Shown piece by piece: positions 1 to 8,203 of a DNA stretch of 35,289 nt. The stretch spans positions 1 to 35,289 of the forward strand of contig NZ_JAQYWQ010000078.1 in NCBI RefSeq assembly GCF_029379315.1, read 5' to 3'. Position 1 is the first letter of the stretch. Each line of letters starts with the position of its first letter. The notes under the pieces were generated by a model that made no database searches, was not told where the DNA came from, and worked only from the letters and a program-made list of their open reading frames with translations. The position numbers were made by a program, and so were the translations under genes. This stretch comes from Nostoc sp. S13 (lineage in GTDB: Bacteria > Cyanobacteriota > Cyanobacteriia > Cyanobacteriales > Nostocaceae).

Positions 1-518
1 TTGCACCCCCACCAAATTTTCTTGTTTTGTGGTCAACTTTCGTAGTCGCGGGTCTTAATCCCCGACTGATAGCGCCACGGAGAGCGAGTCCGCGTTCGCT
101 TTTAGCGTCTCGTAGAGAGCGTCTTGATTCTGACTCCTGAATTCTGACTTCTGAATTCTTCTTCAATTTCTCCTTGTCTCCCTTGTCCCCCTCATCCCCC
201 TCACTCCCCCACTCCCCCAAATGATGATTGAGAGGAGCTTGAACGACACGAGGAGCATTCTGAAGAAATTCTCCGTGTCTTTGCATCCCATTGCGCTCCC
301 TTTTCTCGTGCGATATTGTATTAAAATTAAGTTAACTTTGATTAAGATTCTTGTTGGCATCGCCATAATGCGCCGATCGCTCTATGGGAGTGCATATAAG
401 AGGTCAAATTAAACAAAATGGATTTATAAACATCCGTTTAACAGCCCAAAGTGACAGAGTGATCAACATTTGGTTGCTAAGGCTGATGAGTTGTATAGGC
501 ATCTAGAGGCAAATTAAC
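1..518. other. Non-coding region upstream of ftsH, repeat-rich
   Basis: I see no convincing gene here. Bases 1-70 are one copy of a dispersed repeat that recurs at 5389-5460. Bases 80-125 contain the common 'gcgtctcgtagagagcg'-type palindromic repeat. Bases 127-172 contain a tandem run of 'ctgaattctgact' words that recurs at 5463-5504. Bases 173-220 are a pyrimidine-rich run of short 'ccctcatccc'-like units. The last 120 bases must hold the ftsH promoter, but I cannot place -35 and -10 boxes with confidence. An AGAGG ribosome-binding site lies just before the ftsH ATG. Confidence 0.6.
9..60. repeat. Dispersed repeat with two hairpins, copy A
   Basis: The copy starts with a 24-bp segment (9-32) bounded by CCAC and GTGG, followed by TCAACTTTCGTAGT and a stem-loop AGTCG-C-GGG...CCC-CGACT. 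Copy B lies at 5397-5457. In copy B the 24-bp segment is in the opposite orientation and the stem reads AGTGG/CCACT. Confidence 0.7.
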
Positions 519-2405
519 ATGAAATTCTCTTGGAAAGTCCTAGTACTCTGGACGTTGCCAGCTTTGGTAATTGGCTTTTTCTTCTGGCAAGGGGCCTTTG
601 CAGGCGCTCCTGCTGACGCGAGTAAGAATACAGCCAATACCCGCATGACCTATGGTCGCTTTCTAGAATACTTGGACGGCGATCGCGTCAGCAGCGTGGA
701 TCTGTACGAAGGCGGTAGGACAGCAATTATAGAAGCCCGCGATCCAGATATCGAAAATCGCGTCCAAAGGTGGCGGGTGGATTTGCCTATTAACGCTCCT
801 GAGTTAATTAGCAAGCTCAAAGAAAAAGACATCAGTTTTGATGCTCACCCCATGCGGAATGATGGGGCAATTTGGGGATTGTTGGGCAATCTCGTGTTTC
901 CAGTTTTATTGATTACCGGGCTGTTCTTTTTGTTCCGGCGTTCTAGCAATCTCCCCGGCGGGCCAGGTCAAGCGATGAACTTCGGCAAATCCCGCGCCCG
1001 CTTCCAAATGGAAGCAAAAACTGGGGTCAAATTTGACGATGTAGCCGGGATCGAAGAAGCTAAGGAAGAACTGCAAGAAGTCGTTACCTTCCTGAAGCAG
1101 CCAGAAAGATTTACCGCAGTAGGCGCACGCATTCCCAAGGGAGTGCTGTTAGTTGGGCCTCCTGGAACTGGTAAAACTTTACTAGCAAAAGCGATCGCTG
1201 GCGAAGCAGGCGTACCTTTCTTCAGTATTTCCGGTTCGGAATTTGTAGAAATGTTCGTTGGTGTGGGTGCATCCCGCGTCCGTGATTTGTTCAAGAAAGC
1301 TAAAGATAACGCCCCTTGTATCATCTTCATTGATGAAATCGACGCCGTTGGACGCCAACGGGGTGCTGGTATCGGTGGCGGTAATGATGAGAGAGAGCAA
1401 ACCCTCAACCAATTGCTCACCGAAATGGACGGGTTTGAAGGTAATACAGGTATCATTATTATTGCTGCTACCAACCGTCCTGACGTACTAGACTCAGCCT
1501 TGCTGCGTCCCGGTCGCTTTGACCGACAAGTAACAGTCGATCCGCCTGATATCAAAGGGCGTTTGGAAATCTTGCAAGTCCATGCGCGGAATAAGAAACT
1601 AGACACTAGCGTATCTTTGGATGCGATCGCTCGCCGCACTCCTGGATTCACTGGTGCTGACTTAGCCAACTTACTCAACGAAGCGGCAATTCTCACTGCT
1701 AGAAGACGCAAAGAAGCGATCACCCTCCGCGAAATTGATGATGCGGTGGATCGGGTAGTTGCGGGGATGGAAGGCACTCCTTTGGTAGATAGCAAGAGCA
1801 AGCGCTTAATTGCCTACCATGAAATTGGACACGCCTTAGTTGGGACTTTATTAAAAGACCATGACCCAGTGCAGAAAGTCACGCTGATCCCACGAGGACA
1901 AGCGCAGGGTTTGACTTGGTTTACTCCCGACGAAGAACAAGGATTAATTTCCCGTTCTCAACTCAAAGCCAGAATTACTGGTGCTTTAGGCGGTCGCGCT
2001 GCCGAAGAGGTGATTTTTGGGGCTGCGGAAGTTACCACTGGTGCAGGTGGAGATTTACAACAGTTGTCGGGAATGGCACGGCAAATGGTGACACGGTTCG
2101 GGATGTCAAACTTAGGCCCACTTTCCTTAGAAAGCCAACAGGGAGAAGTATTTTTGGGTCGTGACTGGACAACCCGATCTGAGTATTCCGAATCCATTGC
2201 CTCGCGCATCGATGCTCAAGTTCGGGAAATTGTTGAACAGTGCTACGACAATGCTAAAAAGCTGATCCGTGATCATCGCACTGTCACCGATCGCTTAGTC
2301 GATTTGCTCATCGAAAAAGAAACCATTGACGGCGAAGAATTCCGCCAGATTGTGGCTGAGTACGCTGAAGTCCCTGAGAAGCAGCAGTACGTACCGCAAC
2401 TGTAA
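519..2405 (+). CDS. ftsH: ATP-dependent zinc metalloprotease FtsH
   Basis: Membrane-anchored AAA+ protease that extracts and degrades damaged membrane proteins; in cyanobacteria this class is needed for turnover of photodamaged D1 during photosystem II repair. At 628 residues it has the family's usual length. Two transmembrane segments lie at about residues 6-24 and 118-139, with a lumenal/periplasmic domain between. Walker A GPPGTGKT is at 213-220, followed by Walker B (IIFIDEID) and the second region of homology (ATNRPDVLDSALLRPGRFD). The zinc motif HEIGH is at 434-438, with the probable third ligand Asp512 in AGGDLQQ. From memory the sequence is closest to Synechocystis slr0228 (FtsH2), including the C-terminal EYAEVPEKQQYVPQL-type tail. 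The ATG is preceded by AGAGG. A terminator-like hairpin follows at 2443, so it is probably monocistronic. Confidence 0.97.
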   Translation: MKFSWKVLVLWTLPALVIGFFFWQGAFAGAPADASKNTANTRMTYGRFLEYLDGDRVSSVDLYEGGRTAIIEARDPDIENRVQRWRVDLPINAPELISKLKEKDISFDAHPMRNDGAIWGLLGNLVFPVLLITGLFFLFRRSSNLPGGPGQAMNFGKSRARFQMEAKTGVKFDDVAGIEEAKEELQEVVTFLKQPERFTAVGARIPKGVLLVGPPGTGKTLLAKAIAGEAGVPFFSISGSEFVEMFVGVGASRVRDLFKKAKDNAPCIIFIDEIDAVGRQRGAGIGGGNDEREQTLNQLLTEMDGFEGNTGIIIIAATNRPDVLDSALLRPGRFDRQVTVDPPDIKGRLEILQVHARNKKLDTSVSLDAIARRTPGFTGADLANLLNEAAILTARRRKEAITLREIDDAVDRVVAGMEGTPLVDSKSKRLIAYHEIGHALVGTLLKDHDPVQKVTLIPRGQAQGLTWFTPDEEQGLISRSQLKARITGALGGRAAEEVIFGAAEVTTGAGGDLQQLSGMARQMVTRFGMSNLGPLSLESQQGEVFLGRDWTTRSEYSESIASRIDAQVREIVEQCYDNAKKLIRDHRTVTDRLVDLLIEKETIDGEEFRQIVAEYAEVPEKQQYVPQL

Positions 2406-2442
2406 GCTCTTAAGGAAAAATCTTCAGCTATTGCTCAATTTC

Positions 2443-2474
2443 AATGGGGATGGTGTTAACTGTCCCCATTATTT
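2443..2474 (+). terminator. Terminator-like hairpin after ftsH
   Basis: AATGGGGA (2443-2450) pairs perfectly with TCCCCATT (2463-2470) around a 12-base loop. The right arm runs into ATTATTTTAT, a T-rich tail. It lies 38 bases past the ftsH stop. Confidence 0.65.
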
Positions 2475-2531
2475 TATCTAAAATTTATAATACAATTATA
2501 CTACATAAATTTTTTAGCCCAGGAGTAAATT

Positions 2532-3791
2532 GTGGCAACAACAAAAGAGACTCGCCTCCTTTGCGCTCAAAACTCCCTTGAGGGTCTATCGGTGGGTGAT
2601 GCTTTTGGAGAGCGATTTTTTCTCCATCCAGATGTGGCAGAAAGTCTAATTGTCGCCCGTGCCATCCCAGCATCACCTTGGTACTATACCGACGACACCC
2701 AAATGGCGCTTTCGATTGTGAGAATTCTTCAAGAATATGGGGAAATTAACCAAGACAGGCTGGTAGAAAGCTTTGCCAAAGAATACGACAGCGAACGGGG
2801 TTATGGTGCAGCAATGCACGGGCTGCTAACGCGAATACGGGATGGCGAACCTTGGCAGAAGGTGGCGAGTAGTCTGTTTGGTGGACAGGGTTCCTATGGT
2901 AATGGAGCGGCGATGCGAGTTGCACCCATAGGGGCGTTTTTCGCTGAGGATCTAGATTTGGTTGTCAGTCAAGCTCGTTCTAGTGCCGAAGTAACTCACA
3001 CCCATCCAGAAGCGATCGCCGGTGCAATTGCCGTAGCAGTTGCTACTGCATGGGCGGCGAGATTACAAGGTTCTATGCCCAGTAAACAAGAGTTTCTTAA
3101 CCTTGTCTTACCTTATGTTCCAGAAAGTGAGGTAAGTTCAAAAATCCGCCTTGCTTGTGATTTGTCGGAGACAATACCAGTGCAATTAGCAGCTACTCTG
3201 CTGGGAAATGGTGCTCATGTCTCAGCACAAGATACAGTCCCCTTTGCACTATGGTGTGCTGCCCAGCACCTTAATAACTACGAAGAAGCACTGTGGTTAA
3301 CTGTCAATGGCTTGGGAGATAGAGATACTACTTGTGCGATCGCGGGTGGTATTGTGGCAATATCTACAGGTGTAGAAGGTATTCCCACGGCATGGCTACA
3401 AGCACGAGAACCTTTGCCCAAGGGTGATAGAGAAACAATCACACTCTTCCGTCCCACTGGGCCAAAAGAACTGGCTTTGATTAAAGAAAGTGGCGATCGC
3501 GAATTCCCTCCTCGACTACCTGAACAGCCTATTTTCTACCCGGTACTTAATGAAGAATACGCCGCACAAATTGCCCGTAACTGGAATGCAGCAAGTACTG
3601 ACACAGGATACATCGGCTATGTGACACGTTTTCAGGTGCGTGCAGAGTTTTTAAGTCGCTACTCCGTAAAAACTGTAGGCGGTTCTATACATCAGGAATA
3701 TTGGATACCTGCGGAAGATTTACCTGAATTCAACCGTAATATCGTTGGTTTGATCGAAGTAATCTCAGAATTTCGCCAATCAAAAACTTGA
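2532..3791 (+). CDS. ADP-ribosylglycohydrolase family protein
   Basis: Probable hydrolase that removes ADP-ribose from proteins or small molecules using two magnesium ions; the substrate cannot be read from the sequence. Family signatures are GLSVGDAFGE near residue 18, the metal-binding TDDT at 53-56, GAAMRVAPIGAF in the middle, THPEAIAGA, and the C-terminal metal motif GLGDRDTT at 260-267. After about residue 300 there is an extra region of roughly 115 residues, ending WIPAEDLPEFNRNIVGLIEVI, which is not part of the catalytic fold and whose role I do not know. Translation starts at GTG 2532, supported by AGGAG at 2521-2525. It lies downstream of the ftsH terminator, so probably has its own promoter. 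Confidence 0.9.
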   Translation: MATTKETRLLCAQNSLEGLSVGDAFGERFFLHPDVAESLIVARAIPASPWYYTDDTQMALSIVRILQEYGEINQDRLVESFAKEYDSERGYGAAMHGLLTRIRDGEPWQKVASSLFGGQGSYGNGAAMRVAPIGAFFAEDLDLVVSQARSSAEVTHTHPEAIAGAIAVAVATAWAARLQGSMPSKQEFLNLVLPYVPESEVSSKIRLACDLSETIPVQLAATLLGNGAHVSAQDTVPFALWCAAQHLNNYEEALWLTVNGLGDRDTTCAIAGGIVAISTGVEGIPTAWLQAREPLPKGDRETITLFRPTGPKELALIKESGDREFPPRLPEQPIFYPVLNEEYAAQIARNWNAASTDTGYIGYVTRFQVRAEFLSRYSVKTVGGSIHQEYWIPAEDLPEFNRNIVGLIEVISEFRQSKT

Positions 3792-3855
3792 AAATCCGAA
3801 ATTGACAGCACAGGTACTGTATAGAATAATCTAGGCACATTTATTCGCACAATTT

Positions 3856-4401
3856 ATGAATAATAAAGTTAAATTATTGACTCTTGCTTCCTTAACGTTG
3901 GCAGTTTCTTTTCTAACTGTCGGCACAGTTGTAGCACAGGCGAAACTGACAAATCAATCGAAATTGTTTATCAATGGTATCGGTCAAGTTCGAGTTGGCA
4001 TGAGTGTCTCCCAAGCGGCAAAAGCTGCTGGTACTAAGCTAATTGGTGATTCGGCGAATAACAGTTGCTACTACGTCAAGCCAGAAAACGAACCCAAAAA
4101 TCTTTTCTTTATGGTTACAAAAGGTCGCATTTCTAGAGTAGATGTACGGCAGAATACCCAGATTACTACCCTCAAAGGTGCAAAAATTGGCGACACTGAA
4201 GCGCAAATCAAGTCTCTCTACTCAGGACAAATTAAAGTTACACCTCATAAATATGTTCAAGGCGGACACTACTTGACATTTATCCCGCAAGACCATGTTA
4301 ACCAGAACTATCGTGTGGTTTTCGAGACTGACGGTAAGCGTGTTACTCAGTTTCGCTCAGGTAAACTGCCGGAAGTTGAATTTGTTGAGGGCTGTTCTTG
4401 A
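3856..4401 (+). CDS. Small exported protein of unknown function
   Basis: A 181-residue protein with a clear signal peptide: MNNK, a hydrophobic core LASLTLAVSFLTVG, then AQA as a likely signal peptidase I site near residues 28-30. The mature part contains two similar phrases, IGQVRVGMSVSQAAKAAG and AKIGDTEAQIKSLYSG. These resemble the helix-turn packing of BLIP/SmpA-like small periplasmic domains, but this is only a resemblance. Two cysteines (in NNSCYYVK and the C-terminal EGCS) could form a disulphide in the periplasm. I know of similar cyanobacterial hypothetical proteins but no function. It starts 64 bases after the ADP-ribosylglycohydrolase-family gene on the same strand and could be co-transcribed. 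Confidence 0.8.
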   Translation: MNNKVKLLTLASLTLAVSFLTVGTVVAQAKLTNQSKLFINGIGQVRVGMSVSQAAKAAGTKLIGDSANNSCYYVKPENEPKNLFFMVTKGRISRVDVRQNTQITTLKGAKIGDTEAQIKSLYSGQIKVTPHKYVQGGHYLTFIPQDHVNQNYRVVFETDGKRVTQFRSGKLPEVEFVEGCS

Positions 4402-4431
4402 TTTAGGAACTTTCTGTTATTGCTCCTAGTG

Positions 4432-5157
4432 CTATAAGTGACGCTGAGATTTCGCCAAACTAACGATACTTGTAATATTCATGCTTTTATAGGGTCTGGG
4501 AGTTCGGAGAATTTTCAGATATTCACCTATTTCGACATTCCATAAGCGGATGGTCTGGTCTTCAATGCTGCTGGCAAGAATTGGACTTTTAACCGGAGAA
4601 TGGATTTTTGCGATCGCAAAAATCCATCTTGTATGATCTGTCAGTATTCTCAAGCACTCTCCAGTTTTCATTGAAAGCGGCGGGAAACTCCATCCCAAGA
4701 GTGGGTGGAGAGGGATAGTCGCCCCAACCCTTGGGGCATAGGGCATGGGCCAAACAGGTAACTTCTTCCCCATGCCCTATGCCCCATTCCCCATTCCCCA
4801 TGCCCAAAAACTCTATCCCCTTGTGGGTGGAGTTTTTCATTCATATCCCAAATTATTACGGTTTGGTCGGTTGCTCCACTTGCCAGTACACAATCATCGG
4901 GACTGACAACACTAATTACAGCGCGAGTATGTCCTTCAAAGGTTCTCAGACATTGGTAAGTCTCGAAATCCCAAATTTTGATGGTTGTATCTTCACTGCT
5001 ACTCAGCAAGGTTTGCTCATCTGGAGCGAATTTAGCTGACCTGACACCGTTTGTCTGCCCACCAAAATTTTCATGTATTCCCCTGTAGCGACATCCCAAG
5101 CTCGAATTAGGGAATCTGCACAGCGACTAATCGCTAGATGCCTTCTCCGCATTTACT
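4432..5157 (-). pseudogene. WD-40 repeat gene remnant, frameshifted and split by an insertion
   Basis: Reading the minus strand from about 5157, WD-40 blades appear in successive frames: DSLIRAWDVATGEYMKILV; then, after a frame change near 5060, DEQTLLSSSEDTTIKIWDF, GHTRAVISVV and DQTVIIWDM; then, beyond the element at 4670-4842, KTGECLRILTDHT and DQTIRLWNVEIGEYLKIL before a stop at 4432. Removing the element restores WDMKTGECLRILTDHT in one frame, so the insertion directly interrupted a blade. There is no start codon and no N-terminal effector domain, so this is the C-terminal remnant of a longer WD-40 protein of the kind common in Nostoc. It is not expected to make a functional product. Confidence 0.85.
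4670..4842 (-). mobile_element. Hairpin-ended GGGCATG element, copy 1 (in WD-40 gene)
   Basis: A 173-bp non-coding element, read on the minus strand. It begins GAATGAAAAACTCCACCC, has a short array of GGGGAATGGGGC-type heptamers, then AAGAAGTTACCTGTTTGGCC, a GGGGCGAC hairpin, a CTCCACCCA...TGGGATGGAG hairpin and the end GTTTCCCGCCGCTTTCAAT. A second copy lies in opposite orientation at 15325-15543. Deleting these bases joins GGGATAT to GAAAACTGG and restores the WD-40 reading frame, which fixes the boundaries to within the two-base AT ambiguity. Confidence 0.8.
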
Positions 5158-5197
5158 TGTAGCAATCCGATTTGATTCTTGAATTTATTTGCGTAGG

Positions 5198-5225
5198 CAG
5201 GGAGTAGGGAGTAGGGAATGGGGAA
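5198..5225. repeat. GGGAGTA heptamer tandem repeat
   Basis: Short tandem repeat of units like GGGAGTA/GGGAATG, of the STRR type known in heterocystous cyanobacteria. Related runs occur at 17351-17395 and 25064-25095. Confidence 0.7.
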
Positions 5226-5396
5226 TCAGCCCTTTCGAGTTGTACGGAGTTTTTTCAAAAATCAAATAGGAGTCCTATATCATCATTTAGGTTGGTTGTT
5301 TACGCTTATTTACCAAACAGAATAAAGGAGTCAGGAGCCAGAATTCACTTGGGTATTTTGTGCGACTGGTGGATGAATAAACGCCGTTTAAGACCC

Positions 5397-5457
5397 CCAC
5401 AAAACAAGAAAATTTGGTGGTCAACTTTCGTAGTGGCGGGTCTGAATCCCCCACTGA
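5397..5457. repeat. Dispersed repeat with two hairpins, copy B
   Basis: Homologous to 9-60. The 24-bp CCAC...GTGG segment (5397-5420) is the exact reverse complement of 9-32, while the following TCAACTTTCGTAGT is in the same orientation in both copies. The adjacent stem is AGTGG-C-GGG...CCC-CCACT. Confidence 0.75.
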
Positions 5458-5642
5458 TTGCATTCTGACTCCTGAATTCTGACTTCTGAATTCTTCTTCA
5501 ATTAGTACTTTAGTTGGAGCAAACCTTCCATTTTGAGATGGATAGATTTATCAATCATTCTATTGTAAAAAAGTTTCAACTTTGAGTGGACGATTTCTTG
5601 GAGTCAATTGGCTATATTAGACTCGTCCAAACATTGATAACA

Positions 5643-5756
5643 ATTTAGATGTCATATAGCGGTTATCGATTACATGAGAACACCAAAATCCTTGCTGTTA
5701 AATCATTTCAGCAAAGTTTTTGTATCTCACTCAACTATACACCGCTACATCTAAAT
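5643..5756. mobile_element. MITE-like inverted-repeat element, 114 bp
   Basis: Perfect 10-bp terminal inverted repeats ATTTAGATGT (5643-5652) and ACATCTAAAT (5747-5756), with AGCGGT / ACCGCT matching again just inside. An inner repeat, CTTGCTG...CAGCAAAG, forms a second hairpin. No coding capacity. No target duplication is evident. Confidence 0.5.
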
Positions 5757-5941
5757 TAAAATTTTTTAGAGATCAGGGATATTCATCAGTATTATTCAAG
5801 GAACCACCCAGACCAATATCTGCGTTCATGGTTGCATCTAAGTTCAATATCTCTACTTTCATTACCACTATTAAGTAATTCCGAGTAGAAGCCAGCTTTA
5901 CCATAAGGCGTGTTTACTGTTAATTGGAGGCTATTTAATCA

Positions 5942-6559
5942 ATGAAAAGCTTTTTTGCCCTAGCTACAGCACAGGTAGCGACTAGTTTAGCACTCTGTAC
6001 GACTTGCATCATTGCTTCTACTAATCTGGCTCAAGCTGTTAATTTAACATTTGACTGGAAGGGTGATGCTGGTTATTCGGCTTCTGGCTTGTTCAGCTAC
6101 GATGAAACCATTTCCCCAGCCATAATTTCCGAAAGTGGTGGGGGAGCTACAAAAGCCTTGCAGTCACTATCTATTTCTTTTTTCAATCCATCACAGGAAT
6201 TGATTGTAACTAAAAACGAAGTTGCTAATGGTGTATCAAACAATCAGTTTTTTGAGTTTAACTTTGACACGACTACAGGCAATTTGTTTGGGGCTTTTGA
6301 TGTAGGTACTGGTACTGGCATAGGTGATGTTTTTCTCAGCAATGTTGAGGCTCCCGGCCGTATCTTCATCTCTCCGGGAGCGACCTATTATCTTTACCAA
6401 AATATTACAGCAGACTATAGTCAATTACTCGATTCGAGTACGAATCGAATCAAAATATCTGCGGTTCCTGAATCCGCAACTGTTTTGGGAACCTTGCTAG
6501 TTGGCATGTTGGGTGTAGCACTCAGGAACAGAACCAGGGCAAAGGCATCTAAATATTGA
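5942..6559 (+). CDS. PEP-CTERM sorting-domain protein
   Basis: A predicted exported surface protein of 205 residues. The N-terminus is a signal peptide (hydrophobic stretch to about residue 32, with NLAQA before the mature AVNLTFDW). The C-terminus carries the PEP-CTERM tripartite signal: VPES at 175-178, a hydrophobic helix at about 179-194 (ATVLGTLLVGMLGVAL), then the basic RNRTRAK. The usual VPEP is VPES here, a common variant. The PEP-CTERM signal is recognised by exosortase, whose gene is not in this window. The middle is beta-rich and low in charge, as in other cyanobacterial PEP-CTERM proteins, and suggests no enzyme. The gene is convergent with pepP, with a strong GC-rich hairpin between them. 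Confidence 0.85.
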   Translation: MKSFFALATAQVATSLALCTTCIIASTNLAQAVNLTFDWKGDAGYSASGLFSYDETISPAIISESGGGATKALQSLSISFFNPSQELIVTKNEVANGVSNNQFFEFNFDTTTGNLFGAFDVGTGTGIGDVFLSNVEAPGRIFISPGATYYLYQNITADYSQLLDSSTNRIKISAVPESATVLGTLLVGMLGVALRNRTRAKASKY

Positions 6560-6592
6560 CGAGCGGTTCTATATCATTCCCACAGTCATTGC

Positions 6593-6638
6593 ACCCCACC
6601 CCCAGCCCCTTACCAAGGGGAGGGGTTGGGGGTGGGGT
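6593..6638. terminator. Strong GC-rich hairpin between convergent genes
   Basis: An 18-bp left arm (6593-6610, ACCCCACCCCCAGCCCCT) pairs with 6621-6638 (AGGGGTTGGGGGTGGGGT) around a 10-base loop, with one G-T mismatch. There is no T-tract, but its place between the ends of the PEP-CTERM gene and pepP fits a bidirectional terminator. The arm also belongs to the 'ccccaacccctt' dispersed repeat seen near 31810. Confidence 0.5.
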
Positions 6639-6757
6639 TCTTGGGGTTTAGTAAGTAATCAAGCGGACATGATCTTGCATGAATCTTTGCCCTCACCTAA
6701 ATCCCTCTCCCAGATTGGGAAAGGGATTTTGAAATTAGATCCCCTCCTCCCCCTTTT

Positions 6758-8068
6758 TTATCGTTCCACTTCATCGACTGCTTTGGGAACTCCCGCAGTT
6801 AACACCTCATGTCCCCCAAGTGTAACTAACACATTATCCTCAATACGAATACCAATGCCAACCCATCGACGATCAGTCTCTGGTTGGTCTTCTGCTAGTT
6901 TGGTATCTGGCACAATATATAGTCCCGGTTCCACTGTCAGAATTTGACCTGGTTGCAAAATTTGCGGTTTATCTTCACCGTGCTGATAAACCCCGACATC
7001 ATGGACATCCAACCCTAACCAATGACTGGTGCGATGCATATAATATGGCTTATATTTCTCTTCTTCAATTAACTTATCAATTTCGCCTTTGAGGATGCCA
7101 AGTTCGAGTAAACCTTGCGTAAGGACGCGCACTGCTGTATCGTGAACTAATTTGAAGGGATTACCTGGTTGCACTTGAGCGATCGCTTGTTTTTGCGCCT
7201 CCAAAACAATCTCATACAGCGTCTTTTGTTCGGGCGTAAATTTCCCTCCGACAGGAAATGTCCGGGTAATATCCGAGTTGTAATAACCATAGGCACAACC
7301 GGCATCAATTAGCAGTAATTCTCCATCCTGCATTTGACGATTATTTTCAATGTAGTGGAGTACGCAAGCATTCACGCCGGAAGCCACAATCGAAGGATAA
7401 GCTGGGCCTAACCCACCTCGGACTCGAAAGATGCGTTCCATCTCCGCCTGTATTTCGTACTCATAACGTCCGGGTGCGGCGATTTCTTGGGCGTAATTGT
7501 GTGCTTCAGTTGCGATCGCAACTGCTTGACGCATCAATTCCAACTCAGCTTCACTTTTGATCAATCTCATGCTATTGAGGACAGGGCCAGTATCTTCAAT
7601 AGCGATCGGCCCTGTACCGCGTTTAGGATAAGTCCGTAGTAAGCTTTGATAATGTCCCAAGATTTGGTCATTAAAAGTGCGATCGCGTCCTAAGTGATAG
7701 TAAATGCGGCTGGCTTTTTCCAAATACTGCGGTAACTTTTCATCTAACTCGCTAATCGGGTAGGCTTCATCAGCACCATAAATTTCCTTGGCTGCATCTA
7801 CCCCAGAAAGATAACCAGTCCATACTTCCTTTTCACGATCTTTCGGTTGGACAAACAGCACAAACCGATGTTCTGAATGATGTGGCGCTAACACTGCAAC
7901 TGCCTGTGGTTCGTTAAAACCAGTCAGGTAGAAAAAATCACTGTCTTGGCGATAAACATACTCGACATCGTTGTGCATTACTGCCATTGGCGCACTGCGA
8001 AAAATAGCTGTGCCATCACCAATTTTTGCCATTAACTGCTCGCGACGCTGCCGATATTCTGCTTGCAT
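6758..8068 (-). CDS. pepP: Xaa-Pro aminopeptidase (aminopeptidase P)
   Basis: Cytoplasmic dinuclear metallopeptidase of the M24 pita-bread family that removes N-terminal residues preceding proline. At 436 residues it matches bacterial aminopeptidase P with its N-terminal non-catalytic domain (QAEYRQRREQLMAKIGDGTAIF) followed by the catalytic domain. All five metal ligands are in place: Asp255 (LLIDAGCAYG), Asp266 (NSDITRTFP), His349 (HRTSHWLGLDVHD), Glu380 (LTVEPGLY) and Glu410 (IRIEDNVLVT). Spacing matches E. coli PepP. The start ATG at 8068 fits the family N-terminus. It is transcribed alone, convergent with the PEP-CTERM gene. Confidence 0.95.
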   Translation of the reverse strand: MQAEYRQRREQLMAKIGDGTAIFRSAPMAVMHNDVEYVYRQDSDFFYLTGFNEPQAVAVLAPHHSEHRFVLFVQPKDREKEVWTGYLSGVDAAKEIYGADEAYPISELDEKLPQYLEKASRIYYHLGRDRTFNDQILGHYQSLLRTYPKRGTGPIAIEDTGPVLNSMRLIKSEAELELMRQAVAIATEAHNYAQEIAAPGRYEYEIQAEMERIFRVRGGLGPAYPSIVASGVNACVLHYIENNRQMQDGELLLIDAGCAYGYYNSDITRTFPVGGKFTPEQKTLYEIVLEAQKQAIAQVQPGNPFKLVHDTAVRVLTQGLLELGILKGEIDKLIEEEKYKPYYMHRTSHWLGLDVHDVGVYQHGEDKPQILQPGQILTVEPGLYIVPDTKLAEDQPETDRRWVGIGIRIEDNVLVTLGGHEVLTAGVPKAVDEVER

Positions 8069-8203
8069 AGCTGATATATCTATTAAAGTATTGTGTTATT
8101 TTACACTTTGGACAACTAGATGATGCACAGATCATGCTTCTCTCTAGTTGTTAATCTAAGTTATTCTAGCCAATATTTGTTTCAACTCAAGTCATAAATT
8201 ATT

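Larger units (their letters stand above)
5158..5941. other. Repeat-filled intergenic region
   Basis: No intact gene. It holds a GGGAGTA heptamer run (about 5198-5225), copy B of the dispersed repeat (5397-5457), the tandem 'ctgaattctgact' words (5463-5504) and a 114-bp inverted-repeat element (5643-5756). On the minus strand around 5790-5910 there are two overlapping open stretches (YGKAGFYSELLNSGNE in one frame, MNADIGLGGSLNNTDEYP in another). They may be a decayed coding remnant, but I cannot name a family. Confidence 0.5.

Noticed and set aside
221..412. 63-codon ORF on plus upstream of ftsH
   Set aside because: No ribosome-binding site, no family resemblance, and it starts in a pyrimidine-rich repeat.
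968..1801. 277-codon ORF on minus opposite ftsH
   Set aside because: It is antisense to the strongly conserved AAA+ core of FtsH, and its serine/arginine-rich composition is an artefact of that gene's codon use.
4731..5039. 102-codon ORF on plus across the mobile element and WD-40 remnant
   Set aside because: It reads the element's heptamers and the wrong strand of the WD-40 blades; the minus strand explains the sequence fully.
5790..5910. Possible glycosidase-like remnant on minus
   Set aside because: Two short open stretches in different frames loosely recall a carbohydrate-enzyme C-terminus, but there is no catalytic motif, so I did not name it.
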